The notes beneath the pieces were generated by a model. It searched no databases. It saw only the letters and a program-made list of their open reading frames with translations, and had not been told where the DNA came from. Positions 45,429 to 57,084 of a stretch of 64,000 nucleotides of DNA are shown piece by piece. Position 1 is the stretch's first letter, and each line of letters begins with the position of its first letter. This DNA is from Helicobacter hepaticus ATCC 51449 (lineage in GTDB: Bacteria; Campylobacterota; Campylobacteria; Campylobacterales; Helicobacteraceae). Location of the stretch: the NCBI RefSeq assembly GCF_000007905.1, contig NC_004917.1:1240001-1304000 (forward strand), written 5' to 3'. A program made the translations under genes and the position numbers.

Positions 45429-45942
45429 AATCTATGCTTTTTTTATTGCGTTACTTGGTTTTAGTTTGAGCAGCATTGTATTTTTTACTTCCAATAATGA
45501 ACTTTATGCGAATATTGGTAAAGAAGTGCCAAACATTGAAATATCAGATTTTACGCTTTATCTTTTAAATGCGCAATATACGCAAGCAATTTCGCAAGGG
45601 AGAAAAGCACTACGTTTTGAAGACCACGAGGAAATTTATGATATTTTTGTCAATCAAATAAATAATAAACTTAATGAATATATGTATGCCCCTTTTGTAT
45701 TGAGTAAAGATAATCTTTATACTTTTTCTCAAGGTGCAGATTATTTGCGCGTAGATGGTTTGAGCTTTTGGAGTAAATGGGGTGTATATGATTATCACAA
45801 CCGTATTTTTAAGGGCAAAGGAGATTTTGTCTTAGAAAACCACACGACCCGAGCAACAGGGAAAAATATTTATTACAATATGTTTAAAGGGGATTTGAGA
45901 GCAGATTCTATCAAGGCAGATATTGCTATGGGAGAAAGATAA
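45394..45942 (+). CDS. lptC: LptC-like LPS export membrane protein
   Basis: The 182-residue protein has one N-terminal membrane helix (YRIYAFFIALLGFSLSSIVFF) and a beta-rich periplasmic domain. VPNIEISDFTLYLLNAQY opens the domain, and later strands match the LptA/LptC jelly-roll (KGKGDFVLENHTTRATGKNI, FKGDLRADSIKA). A TTG at 45409 with GGAG nearby is an alternative start. It overlaps kdsC by 35 bases and meets lptA (start at 45942), supporting a role in passing LPS from the inner membrane to LptA. Confidence 0.8.
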   Translation: MEIKSLKNISYRIYAFFIALLGFSLSSIVFFTSNNELYANIGKEVPNIEISDFTLYLLNAQYTQAISQGRKALRFEDHEEIYDIFVNQINNKLNEYMYAPFVLSKDNLYTFSQGADYLRVDGLSFWSKWGVYDYHNRIFKGKGDFVLENHTTRATGKNIYYNMFKGDLRADSIKADIAMGER

Positions 45943-46412
45943 TGCGCTGGATTGTGAAATGCGTATGCGTATGTATGTGTATGAATGCAGCAGATACACT
46001 TGAAGTAAGTGCAAAGGTGTTTCAGAGTGATTTAAAAAATGGGCTAACAGAATTGAGTGGTGAAGTGTTAGTTGTCAAAGGTGAGGATAAATTATGGGCA
46101 GATAAGGTTGTAATTGAGACAAACAAAAAAAACAAACCACAAAAATATACAGCGACAGGCAATGTAAGATTCTATGCTAAGATGCCTAATAAAGAAATGA
46201 GAGGAAAAGCAAAGAAAGCAGTCTATAATGTGATTAAAGATGAATATCAGCTTATAGATAGTGCTATGCTTGAGGAGATTGGAAAAAAAAATATTATTAG
46301 GGGTAATATGATTGTTTTTAATCCACAATCTCAAGAGGCTTTTGTTAAGGGTTCAAGCCAAAAACCCGGAATGATGACTTTTATTATGGAAGATAAGAAA
46401 AATGAGAAATAA
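45942..46412 (+). CDS. lptA: LPS transport periplasmic protein LptA
   Basis: The 156-residue protein has a cysteine-rich signal region (RWIVKCVCVCMCMNAAD) and the LptA/OstA fold with repeated strands: LEVSAKVFQSDLKNGLTELS, GEDKLWADKVVIET and YTATGNVRFYAKM. LptA bridges LptC and LptD in the periplasm. An A9 run at 46283-46291 encodes GKKN. Its ATG overlaps the LptC stop. Confidence 0.9.
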   Translation: MRWIVKCVCVCMCMNAADTLEVSAKVFQSDLKNGLTELSGEVLVVKGEDKLWADKVVIETNKKNKPQKYTATGNVRFYAKMPNKEMRGKAKKAVYNVIKDEYQLIDSAMLEEIGKKNIIRGNMIVFNPQSQEAFVKGSSQKPGMMTFIMEDKKNEK

Positions 46413-46456
46413 CATAAATCAAATGTATATCTTTAGAAAAGGGCAATGAGGCAAAT

Positions 46457-47125
46457 ATGGTTCAGGTTATAGAATCCCGCTTTATGAGCAGTGCAAGCCA
46501 TTTAGATAATGCTCCACCACCAAATGCTTCGGAGATAGTGTTTTTAGGACGAAGCAATGTGGGCAAAAGCACACTTATTAATACGCTCTTAAACAAACCT
46601 CTTGCAAAAAGCTCTTCTACGCCGGGTAAAACACAACTTATTAATTTTTTTGCATCTGTGTGGGTATGGCATAATCAAAGGTTGCCACTTACTTTTATTG
46701 ATTTGCCCGGTTTTGGCTATGCAAAAGTAAGTAAAACTATCAAAAAAGAATGGGAAAGGCATTTACTTAATTTTTTGTTTATGCGTCAATCTATCAAGCT
46801 TTTTTTGCATCTTGTTGATGCACGACATACAGATCTAGCTATTGATACATCTGTAGCTACAATGTTGGAACAAATATGTAGAGGCGACCAATGTATTTTA
46901 AGAATCTACACTAAAGCCGATAAGCTTAATCAGTCTGCACTTAATGCTTTATATAAGAGAGTGTATATACAAAAGAATAAAGTGCAAGGTGTAGATACAG
47001 ATGATACGCACACACAAAGCTTACTTTTTAGTGCTATAAGTAAAAATCATCGTAAAATGGTGTCTTTAACGCATTTGCGCGAGGAGATTGTTAAATATAC
47101 TTTAGGATTAGAAAATGGAATTTGA
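46457..47125 (+). CDS. engB: GTP-binding protein EngB (YsxC/YihA)
   Basis: EngB is a GTPase needed for 50S ribosome assembly. The 222-residue protein has the P-loop GRSNVGKST, the G3 motif DLPGFGYAKV, and G4 TKADK with G5 FSAISK. The N-terminal SRFMSSASHLDNAPPPNASE is typical. It overlaps the next gene by 11 bases. Confidence 0.96.
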   Translation: MVQVIESRFMSSASHLDNAPPPNASEIVFLGRSNVGKSTLINTLLNKPLAKSSSTPGKTQLINFFASVWVWHNQRLPLTFIDLPGFGYAKVSKTIKKEWERHLLNFLFMRQSIKLFLHLVDARHTDLAIDTSVATMLEQICRGDQCILRIYTKADKLNQSALNALYKRVYIQKNKVQGVDTDDTHTQSLLFSAISKNHRKMVSLTHLREEIVKYTLGLENGI

Positions 47126-47585
47126 AATTATTAAACCCACTCTCGCAGATATTCCTCAAATGCGAGAGATTGTAAGTGTGGAAGTTAAAAATGGCGTGAT
47201 TTTAGAGCGAAGCGAAGATGAGATGGCAAATGCTATCCGTTCTTATCAGCTTGCTCGTGAGAGCAAAAGTGGAGAAATTGCAGGATTTTGCGCTTTGTAT
47301 GTGTATTCTAAAGATTTAGCTGAGGTGCGTTCTTTGGTTGTTAAAGAAAAATTTAGAGGGTTGGGTTTAGGAAGCAAGCTTATACAAACGGCATTGCAGG
47401 AGGGGAAGAAGCTTGGTGTAAAGGAAGTTTTAACACTTACTTATAAAGCAAATTTGTTCCAAAGGTTAGGTTTTGCTATAATAGAGAAATCGTTTTTACC
47501 AAATCACAAAATATGGGCGGATTGTATTAAATGCAAACATTTTCCAATATGCGACGAAATAGCACTCATAAACAAACTCTCGTAG
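47115..47585 (+). CDS. Short ArgA-like N-acetyltransferase (GNAT)
   Basis: The 156-residue GNAT protein has the acetyl-CoA motif VRSLVVKEKFRGLGLGSKLI. It ends with the cysteine signature KIWADCIKCKHFPICDEIAL that marks stand-alone N-acetylglutamate synthases of this size. It would feed ArgJ (11.5 kb), making acetylglutamate from acetyl-CoA. The assignment is likely but the substrate is inferred from the signature. It starts 11 bases inside engB and overlaps the MreD-like gene by 55. Confidence 0.75.
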   Translation: MEFEIIKPTLADIPQMREIVSVEVKNGVILERSEDEMANAIRSYQLARESKSGEIAGFCALYVYSKDLAEVRSLVVKEKFRGLGLGSKLIQTALQEGKKLGVKEVLTLTYKANLFQRLGFAIIEKSFLPNHKIWADCIKCKHFPICDEIALINKLS

Positions 47586-47997
47586 TTTTTATTTTATTTA
47601 TAGGTCTTTATATTTATGAGAGTATAGCAAGTATGTGGATATGGCTACCGCCATTTATCGGCATATACTTTATTTTGTTTTTGCATTTTGATAAAGAGGA
47701 TAATTTTTATGGATTCTTAGCTGTGCTTTGTGGCATAGCTTTTATAGAAGCAGAGAATAATTTACCTTTGGGTATAGTGTTGGGATTATTTTTGTTCCTT
47801 TCTTTGTTCGTTGTCTCACGTATTCAGATTGTATTAAGCACACTTCGCACAGCGAGGGTTGTTTATATTGCTTTAGCCTATGTAAGCTTTTATATTGTGC
47901 TATCTTTATTTGATGCTTTTATGGGAAGCACTATCACTCCAAGTATATGGATTGTGCTCTATTATATTGCTATTGAAATTCTTGTAGTGATATTCCT

Positions 47998-48001
<4 letters not shown>
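47531..48001 (+). CDS. MreD-like membrane protein
   Basis: This 156-residue protein is made almost wholly of about five membrane helices (LVVFILFIGLYIYE, IWLPPFIGIYFILFLHF and so on). It sits directly before the PBP2 gene and overlaps it as ATGA, which is the place and size of MreD in rod-shape operons. Sequence similarity alone is weak. It starts inside the ArgA-like gene; an alternative ATG lies at 47549. Confidence 0.6.
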
Positions 48002-50798
<2,797 letters not shown>

Positions 50799-50871
50799 TA
50801 AAATTTAAGCAAGTTGTTAGAAAATACATTTTACAATGCAATGTTTTTAAATTCTCATTAAAGGATACAAA

Positions 50872-51366
50872 ATGATTTTAGATAGTATTGTAAAAATGCT
50901 CAATGAACAAATTGCAAAAGAAATGTATGCGGCAAATCTTTACTTGAGTATGAGTTCTTGGTGTTATGAAAATAGCTTTGATGGCGCGGGGTTATTTTTA
51001 TTTCAGCACGCCGATGAAGAAAGCGGACACGCAAAACGTTTGATTACTTACCTCAATGAAACAGATTCTAAAGTAAATATTGCACAAGTGGCAGCTCCTG
51101 AATCTCATTTTAGTAGTTTGCTTGATGTATTTGAAAAAACTTATGCCCACGAGCAAAAAATTACTCAATCTATTAATGAACTTGTAGATTTTACACTTCA
51201 AAGCAAAGATTATCCGACATTTAATTTTTTACAATGGTATGTGAGTGAGCAGCACGAAGAAGAAGCGCTTTTTCGCGGTATCGTAGATAAGATTAAGCTT
51301 ATTGGCTCAAATGGTGATGGTCCTTATCTTGCAGATAGATTTATTAAAGAACTTGCTTCAAAATAA
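50872..51366 (+). CDS. Non-heme ferritin
   Basis: This 164-residue iron-storage protein has the four-helix bundle with ferroxidase ligands in EQIAKEMYAANLYLSMSSWC, HADEESGHAKRLITYL and QWYVSEQHEEEALFRGIVDK. Length and motifs match bacterial FtnA/Pfr. AAAGGAT precedes ATG, and a TACAAT at 50832 could be its -10. A hairpin with AGAWTCT pair follows at 51390. It protects against iron and stores it. Confidence 0.95.
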   Translation: MILDSIVKMLNEQIAKEMYAANLYLSMSSWCYENSFDGAGLFLFQHADEESGHAKRLITYLNETDSKVNIAQVAAPESHFSSLLDVFEKTYAHEQKITQSINELVDFTLQSKDYPTFNFLQWYVSEQHEEEALFRGIVDKIKLIGSNGDGPYLADRFIKELASK

Positions 51367-51389
51367 CCTCAAAATAAGCTCCCTTATGT

Positions 51390-51408
51390 TAGATTCTTAA
51401 AGAATCTA
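51390..51408 (+). terminator. Hairpin with inverted AGAWTCT pair after ferritin
   Basis: TAGATTCTT, one central A, and AAGAATCTA form a near-continuous palindrome 23 bases after the ferritin stop, followed by GCTTTTG. As RNA a seven-base stem with loop TTAAA is likely. It fits a rho-independent terminator with a short T run. Confidence 0.6.
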
Positions 51409-51454
51409 GCTTTTGCGTGAAAAAACCAAGCAATAAAAAGCTCAAGGAGAGCAT

Positions 51455-52696
51455 ATGCATCACATATTTGTTAATAAAAAAATTCTTATTCTTGTGAGTG
51501 GCTCTATTGCCGTTTATAAAATGCTTGATTGTATCTCACAGCTGACAAAATATGGTGCAGATGTAAGAGTTGTTATGAGTAGGGAATCTCGCGCATTTAT
51601 TGCTCCACTAAGTTTTGAGGCTATGAGCCATAATATTGTTTTGCACGATGACAATCAATCTTGGCATACAACTTTACAAGAAGTAAGCCCAAATCATATT
51701 TTTTACGCAAAATGGGCAGATATTGTGCTTGTTGCTCCAGCAACAGCAAATACTATCGCAAAAATTGCTTGTGGCATCGCCGATAATGTTTTGCTCTCTA
51801 CGCTTTTAGCCACCCGTGCTCCTAAACTTGTAGCTCCTGCAATGAATACAGCTATGCTTAATGCTTCTCAAACCAAGCATAATCTTTCTATGCTTGCAGA
51901 TATGGGCTATGAAATCATTGTTCCACGTTCAAGTATCCTTATGTGTGGAGATGAGGGAGAAGGGGCTCTTGCTCAGGTAGAAGAGATTATTTATAGGCTT
52001 GGCAGAGAGATTTTGAGGGATACATTTTGGAGTAAGCAACGTGTTATTGTCAGTGGTGGTGGTTCAAAAGAAAGCATAGATGAGGTGCGCTATATTTCTA
52101 ATCGAAGCAGTGGCAAACAGGCAAGTTATCTTGCTTTAGCTCTATATATGCTTGGCGCGGAGGTAACTTTTATCTCAAGCTCATTCCCGCTTGTGTTGCC
52201 CTTGGACATAAAATGTGTGAGTGTGGAGAGTGTGGTAACATTTGAAAAGGCAATTCATAAAACGTTTAATAGTTTAGATTCTATAGAATCTAAACCTATT
52301 ATTTTTATGGCAGCAGCTCTTGCAGATTATGCGCCAAAACCTCAAAGTGGCAAACTCAAAAAAGAGCAAATTGGAGAGAATCTCTCTCTTTTGTGTTCCA
52401 AAACAAATGATATTTTGTCATCTATTTCATCGCAAAAAGCCTATAAAGTAGGCTTTAAGGCTGAAATTGATGATGTAAATGCCTTATATTATGCTCAAAA
52501 TATGCTAAAGGCAAAAGAGTGTGAAATGGTGTGCCTTAATGTTGTGGGTTCTCAAAACCCTTTTGGTGGAGAAACAAATAGAATCAAAATAATTACACAT
52601 AAGGACATACAAGAGGTAAGTGGTTCAAAGCTTGAAGTTGCTTTTGGTATTGCTAGTGCATTTTCACAACTACAATCTCTTAAAGGTGATGAATGA
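51455..52696 (+). CDS. coaBC: Bifunctional CoaBC (Dfp), coenzyme A synthesis
   Basis: CoaBC joins phosphopantothenate to cysteine and decarboxylates the product. The 413-residue protein has the flavin-binding CoaC domain at 1-190 (LVSGSIAVYK, VRVVMSRES, LVAPATANTIAKIACGIADN, VAPAMNTAML, MCGDEGEGAL). The CoaB domain follows from about 195 (VIVSGGGSKESIDEVRYISN, SSGKQA, MAAALADYAP, GSQNPFGGETN). The fused length is normal. A 24-bp palindrome lies in the CoaB part. It overlaps the next gene by four bases. Confidence 0.95.
   Translation: MHHIFVNKKILILVSGSIAVYKMLDCISQLTKYGADVRVVMSRESRAFIAPLSFEAMSHNIVLHDDNQSWHTTLQEVSPNHIFYAKWADIVLVAPATANTIAKIACGIADNVLLSTLLATRAPKLVAPAMNTAMLNASQTKHNLSMLADMGYEIIVPRSSILMCGDEGEGALAQVEEIIYRLGREILRDTFWSKQRVIVSGGGSKESIDEVRYISNRSSGKQASYLALALYMLGAEVTFISSSFPLVLPLDIKCVSVESVVTFEKAIHKTFNSLDSIESKPIIFMAAALADYAPKPQSGKLKKEQIGENLSLLCSKTNDILSSISSQKAYKVGFKAEIDDVNALYYAQNMLKAKECEMVCLNVVGSQNPFGGETNRIKIITHKDIQEVSGSKLEVAFGIASAFSQLQSLKGDE
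52272..52295. repeat. 24-bp perfect palindrome with two AGAWTCT copies
   Basis: GTTTAGATTCTA is followed by its exact reverse complement TAGAATCTAAAC. It lies inside coaBC and encodes SLDSIESKP. The Asp-Ser and Glu-Ser codons (GAT-TCT, GAA-TCT) carry the two motif copies. Confidence 0.95.
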
Positions 52697-53424
52697 TACA
52701 AAAGCTTCAAAAGCTTTCGCATTTGTTAAAAAATAGCCAACAAACACCAGCAACTTATAATGCTTCACTTCCCATATTAATACGCGTTATCCAAAAGCTA
52801 AAGGGCGATATGTATCTTCTGCAAATTGGCGCACAGCAGATGCAAACAAAAAGTCATAAAGCACTTATCGTAGGGGAGCGATATTGGGGAGAAATGGGGA
52901 GAAGTTCCCTCGGACATATTACATTACATAATCTTATTCTCCAGCCTAAAATTTTGGATTTTTTTCAAAATGCCCCATTGAAATTGTCCCTTCAAGACTT
53001 ACAAACTTTAGGAGAGCAAAGTGATATTTTTGAGGGCTTTAAAGAATTTATTGCTCATAAGCTTACCCAAGCAAGTAGCAAAGAGGAATTTTTGTTTTTA
53101 AGCAATATATTACTTGGGTTAAAGAGCGGGGTTTTAAGCCTTGTCATCGGAGAAAAAGATGAGATATTGCAGATAAAAAAATATGCTTCAAATAAAGTGC
53201 GTTTTAGTGCAATAATGCCACTTTTAGGGATTATTTCAGGAGATATTGGGATATATAAGAGTGGGAATACTTTAGATATAAAAGTGCTCTATGAAACGAC
53301 AAAAGCAGTGCTGGAAAACAATCTAAATATACTCAAAGGATTTAAGGTAAGCAAAATCTCTATAGACACCAATCTCTCAGCTTTATATGAATTTAAAGAA
53401 TCTCTCCTTGATGTGCGCGGCTAA
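52693..53424 (+). CDS. Conserved hypothetical protein
   Basis: The 243-residue protein has no signal peptide or clear membrane helix. Notable blocks are LPILIRVIQKLKGDMYLLQI, ALIVGERYWGEMGRSS and IMPLLGIISGDIGIYKSGN. The last third repeats a beta-alpha pattern ending VSKISIDTNLSALYEFKES. The overall plan, with a late small beta domain, faintly recalls flagellar hook-length or export proteins, but I do not claim it. It is coupled to coaBC by a four-base overlap, as I recall from H. pylori. Confidence 0.6.
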   Translation: MIQKLQKLSHLLKNSQQTPATYNASLPILIRVIQKLKGDMYLLQIGAQQMQTKSHKALIVGERYWGEMGRSSLGHITLHNLILQPKILDFFQNAPLKLSLQDLQTLGEQSDIFEGFKEFIAHKLTQASSKEEFLFLSNILLGLKSGVLSLVIGEKDEILQIKKYASNKVRFSAIMPLLGIISGDIGIYKSGNTLDIKVLYETTKAVLENNLNILKGFKVSKISIDTNLSALYEFKESLLDVRG

Positions 53425-53457
53425 ATATATTCTTTTATAAAACCCTGTAAAAAAACT

Positions 53458-55563
53458 CTAAAACCTCTTCTTATTCACATCATCTAATATATCTTTAGCT
53501 ACTTTATCTACTCTCTCACTAATCTCTGCACTAGAATTAGCAATCTCAACATTCTCTTGTGTAACAGATTCTAAATGTGATATAGCCTCATTAATTTGAG
53601 TAACTCCAGTAGTTTGCTCTCTAATAGATTCTCCCATATCATTAATACTTTGCACTAAGAGATTTGTATTAGCTTCAATCTCTCCTAAGCTCTTTTGAGT
53701 TCTCTCGGCTAATTTTCGCACCTCATCTGCAACAACAGCAAATCCTCTTCCGTGTTCTCCTGCTCTTGCAGCTTCTATTGCTGCATTAAGAGCAAGTAAG
53801 TTTGTTTGGTCTGCTATATCTCTAATGATACCTATAACATTTTTAATATCTTCACTTTGTTGGATAACTTCTCCAGTCTTACCACTTACATTTTGCATAG
53901 AACTTGTAATCTCTTCTACTGCTTGAGCTGTTTGTTCTAAAGAGGAAGCTTGGGAATTTGTTAAATTAGTAAGATTAGTTACTGCTTGAGCAAGAGATTT
54001 AGCTTCATTACTTAATGTTTGAGCAAAGTTTGAACTTGTTGAGAGCATTTTTCTAATTTCTTCTCCTAGAGTATTTGTAACAACTTCTACTCTACCACTT
54101 GCATCTTTTACTTCTGTGGTGAAGTCGAGTTTAGTATAGCTATCGAATACTCTTGCTATTTCATTGGTATCACTTCCTATTTTTGTTTGTAAATCATCAA
54201 GCATATGATTAAGCACATTTTTTAATTCATTAAGCTGTGGATTATGAGGAGTTTCTGTAATTCTTGCTCTAAAGTCTCCAGATTCTATGGTTTTTGCAGT
54301 TAAAACTGATTGTTCTACAGCTTTAGAATCTTGTTCTAAACCAGCTTTTGTTTTTTGAATATTATCATTAATAGCATTACCCATTTCACCTAATTCATCT
54401 TGAGCAACAATCTTAAGAGGTTGTGGTGCATCTTTGCGTTCGTAGTTGAGATATTTGAAAAATTCAAAGAGTGTGTGAGAGATATGCTGGATTCTACGTG
54501 CAATGGTTGAGCGAATGTAGATAAATACAATAAGTGAGATGACGATAATAGCAAGCACTCCTACAACAACCATTACGATTTGTAGGGTATTAATTGGTTT
54601 TTCAATTGAACTAAAGGGTGCAAGGGAAAGAACAGTCCAATATTGGCCTGTTCCGGGCCAAATTTCAAATGAGGTAATAGCTGTTTTTGAGCTTCTGCCG
54701 TGGAGGTTGGTATAAGTATAAATACCATTTTCACGTTTTTTAGCAGCATCAACAATTACTTTTGTAGTTGGGTGAGTATTTGTTTCACGCAAGTCTTTAA
54801 GGCGTGTTTCCGCACGTTGGTCGGTAGCACTATTGAGGACAAGGCGTCCATTATCATCAATAACAAAGCGTTGGTCGTGTTCAAATACACTTAATGCGTG
54901 GTTTGCTAAATGCTCATCAAGCATTTCTAGGTTAAAGAGATTAGCCATAGCTCCTATTATCTTACCTTTGCGGATAATTGGAACAATTGCAGCTTTAATA
55001 TAATATTTTTTATCATTGAAAGTAATTTCATATGATAGGGACATACTTACTTGGTCATTGTGCAAAGAGGCGAGAATGTCAGGCATTTCTTTTATAAGCT
55101 CAGATGGTAAAGTTTGTGTATAAGTGCCTCCCGGTCCTGTGTCTTCATCAAGCGTGAGTATAGCAAATTCACCAGTTGGTAACACAGAGGAGCTTTTAAT
55201 AAAACTTTGCGTGTATTCTTTTGTCATTATGACAAATCCTCCAGCAGAATAGCGATTAGAATCAACTACTTTTTCAATTATAGTCGTAAGCTGTTCCTCA
55301 TCAAGAGCGACACCTTTATCAAGCAATGCTCCTATGCCTGCTTCTGCAGAGATTGTGCTTGCAAAAATTTCATTGATTGAGCCTGCAATGAGATTTTTAT
55401 AACGAGCAGCCGTATTAGTTAAGAGTTTATCGCTTTCGTGCGAAAGTGTATTTGATGCAAAATATGAGACAATAAAAATAATAGCTGCCACACAAATTGC
55501 GACAATAATAGAGACAACAAAAATAATCTTTGTGCCAATTTTGAAGTGATTAAAAAAACTCAT
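53458..55563 (-). CDS. Methyl-accepting chemotaxis protein with Cache-type sensor domain
   Basis: I chose ATG 55563 ([11 protein letters not shown]) with AGGGAG eight bases upstream; the frame is open to 55647 through a poly-T run but lacks support there. About 701 residues. Membrane helices lie at about 13-35 and 320-345, with a large periplasmic double-Cache-like region between. A HAMP linker follows. The signalling domain contains [20 protein letters not shown] and [18 protein letters not shown]. It probably senses small ligands outside the cell. Tip DNA is 94% identical to the 28.2 kb receptor. Confidence 0.9.
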   Translation of the reverse strand: MSFFNHFKIGTKIIFVVSIIVAICVAAIIFIVSYFASNTLSHESDKLLTNTAARYKNLIAGSINEIFASTISAEAGIGALLDKGVALDEEQLTTIIEKVVDSNRYSAGGFVIMTKEYTQSFIKSSSVLPTGEFAILTLDEDTGPGGTYTQTLPSELIKEMPDILASLHNDQVSMSLSYEITFNDKKYYIKAAIVPIIRKGKIIGAMANLFNLEMLDEHLANHALSVFEHDQRFVIDDNGRLVLNSATDQRAETRLKDLRETNTHPTTKVIVDAAKKRENGIYTYTNLHGRSSKTAITSFEIWPGTGQYWTVLSLAPFSSIEKPINTLQIVMVVVGVLAIIVISLIVFIYIRSTIARRIQHISHTLFEFFKYLNYERKDAPQPLKIVAQDELGEMGNAINDNIQKTKAGLEQDSKAVEQSVLTAKTIESGDFRARITETPHNPQLNELKNVLNHMLDDLQTKIGSDTNEIARVFDSYTKLDFTTEVKDASGRVEVVTNTLGEEIRKMLSTSSNFAQTLSNEAKSLAQAVTNLTNLTNSQASSLEQTAQAVEEITSSMQNVSGKTGEVIQQSEDIKNVIGIIRDIADQTNLLALNAAIEAARAGEHGRGFAVVADEVRKLAERTQKSLGEIEANTNLLVQSINDMGESIREQTTGVTQINEAISHLESVTQENVEIANSSAEISERVDKVAKDILDDVNKKRF
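53693..53820 (-). repeat. Receptor signalling-tip segment, copy 2
   Basis: These 128 bases match 28546-28673 with eight differences. The rest of the two receptors is unrelated, so the match marks the conserved tip. Confidence 0.85.
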
Positions 55564-55614
55564 ATAACGCTCCCTAAGTATTTTAATTTGGTCAAATAAA
55601 ACTCTAATTCTAAC

Positions 55615-55627
55615 AAAAAAAAAAAAA
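55615..55627 (-). repeat. T13 homopolymer upstream of the chemoreceptor gene
   Basis: Thirteen consecutive A on the plus strand, read as T13 on the coding strand, lie about 52 bases before the receptor start. They are in the promoter region, just upstream of a possible -10 (TTAAAATAC). Poly-T runs at such positions alter promoter activity in H. pylori. Confidence 0.9.
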
Positions 55628-55665
55628 CGCTGATTAATAATCATCAATTTTTCTTATTTTGTTGG

Positions 55666-56124
55666 TTATTCATCTTTAAACCGCAGTTTGAAGATTTTTT
55701 TGTCAAATACAGCAATATGAAAAATAGAATCAAAAATTTTAATATCAAGCAGATAGCCTTCTACTTTAACTTCGCATTTTTTTGTATCACTTTGGATAGA
55801 TTCAGCTTTAAAAATGACTTCGTGTCCTAATTCAATGGGTGCGAGAAATTTCACATCAGCAGCAATAAGCACACTATATTTTTTATTAATAGCTGCCATT
55901 GCTGCAAAACTTGCAGAGTTAAAAACAAATCCTGCGTGAATCATTTTGCTCTCGTCCATTATCATACGTTCAGTTGGAGTAAAACGAACAACTGCTTTAT
56001 TGCGGTAAAGCTCAAGAAGTTCTCCGCTCATATTTGAGGGCATACTCGTGCAGACTTCTAAATCATCTTTTTCAAGAGGAGTGAAGGCATTGCCATTATC
56101 TTCATTAAATTTTTCTTCTTCCAT
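55666..56124 (-). CDS. Hotdog-fold thioesterase-like protein
   Basis: The 152-residue protein shows the hotdog signature order: HAGFVFNSASFAAMAAINKK (the helix with its conserved HAG), YSVLIAADVKFLAPIELGHE and VIFKAESIQSDTKKCEVKVE, with a last strand. Proteins of this fold hydrolyse acyl-CoA or bind acyl ligands (PaaI, FapR). The catalytic acidic residue of a defined thioesterase class cannot be assigned. It follows cmoB by 12 bases. Confidence 0.65.
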   Translation of the reverse strand: MEEEKFNEDNGNAFTPLEKDDLEVCTSMPSNMSGELLELYRNKAVVRFTPTERMIMDESKMIHAGFVFNSASFAAMAAINKKYSVLIAADVKFLAPIELGHEVIFKAESIQSDTKKCEVKVEGYLLDIKIFDSIFHIAVFDKKIFKLRFKDE

Positions 56125-56136
56125 ACATTTGCTCCT

Positions 56137-57084
56137 TTATCGTTTTTTGAGTTTAAAATATCCTCTTAATGGGGCTTGATACCCTTCTATAGTGCGAGTT
56201 TGTGTTTCATTTAAAAATGCACTTAAACTTTGAGAATCTACCCAAGCACTTTGGCGTTGCTCTTGTGTGGTGGTGGGTGTAAGATTAATGACTTCAAAAT
56301 CATAGAGATTTGCTCTTTCACACCAACCTTTTAAAGTAGGGATACTCGGGATAAAATAGACATTTGACATTTTAGCATAACTTTGTGCAGGACAAAGACA
56401 AATTTCTTCATTGCTCTCATAGATAAGCGTATCCAAAATAAGCTCTCCACCTTTGTTGAGCGATTGAGAGAGGATTTTAAGCGTATTGATTGGGTCAAAT
56501 CGATGATAAAGCACTCCAAGACAAAAAATCACATCAAAACTTTGATTGTGTGCTTGAGAATATGCTAACAAATCTTCTACACCAAGCAACTCAAATTCAA
56601 TAGGAGCATTGATAAAGTGATTAATAAAATCAAATTGGCATTTAAAAATGCCGCTTGGGTCAAAGCCTATGATTTTTTTATATAATTTTTTCCCCTGCAG
56701 GAGCATTTCAAACATATAATAGCCATTATTACAGCCAACATCTGCTATGTATTTACCCTCAAGGTTGCAATGTGGAGCGAGAAGCTGCCATTTCATAAAG
56801 CTTTGCCATTCACTATCAATATGTATATCAAATAAAAAAAAAGGTCCTTTTCTCCACGGCTTAAGCTGTGTAGCAAGTGTATAAATTGCTTTATGATACT
56901 TTTGAGCTAAAGTTTTATCTTGAGCGACAATATGAATGCCATTATCGCTATAAAAATGTGAGGGAATAGTTGGAAGAGATGCAATGCACTCTAAAAGCGG
57001 AGCAATATTTTTAGCAGAGGTGATATGCTTTGCTTTTTTGGCGGCGTATTCTTTAAAATCATTAGAGTTCAGGCTTTCTTGCAT
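56137..57084 (-). CDS. cmoB: tRNA U34 carboxymethyltransferase CmoB
   Basis: CmoB uses carboxy-S-adenosylmethionine to carboxymethylate hydroxyuridine-34 of tRNAs. I chose ATG 57084 (QESLNSNDFKE; GGAAG upstream) over the longer frame to 57123. About 315 residues. WRKGPFFLFDIHIDSEWQSFMKW and the SAM motif YIADVGCNNGYYMFEM are family-typical, then FCLGVLYHRFDP and LILDTLIYES. The partner enzyme CmoA, which makes the cofactor, is not in the window. The start overlaps the preceding gene by 23 bases. Confidence 0.9.
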   Translation of the reverse strand: MQESLNSNDFKEYAAKKAKHITSAKNIAPLLECIASLPTIPSHFYSDNGIHIVAQDKTLAQKYHKAIYTLATQLKPWRKGPFFLFDIHIDSEWQSFMKWQLLAPHCNLEGKYIADVGCNNGYYMFEMLLQGKKLYKKIIGFDPSGIFKCQFDFINHFINAPIEFELLGVEDLLAYSQAHNQSFDVIFCLGVLYHRFDPINTLKILSQSLNKGGELILDTLIYESNEEICLCPAQSYAKMSNVYFIPSIPTLKGWCERANLYDFEVINLTPTTTQEQRQSAWVDSQSLSAFLNETQTRTIEGYQAPLRGYFKLKKR

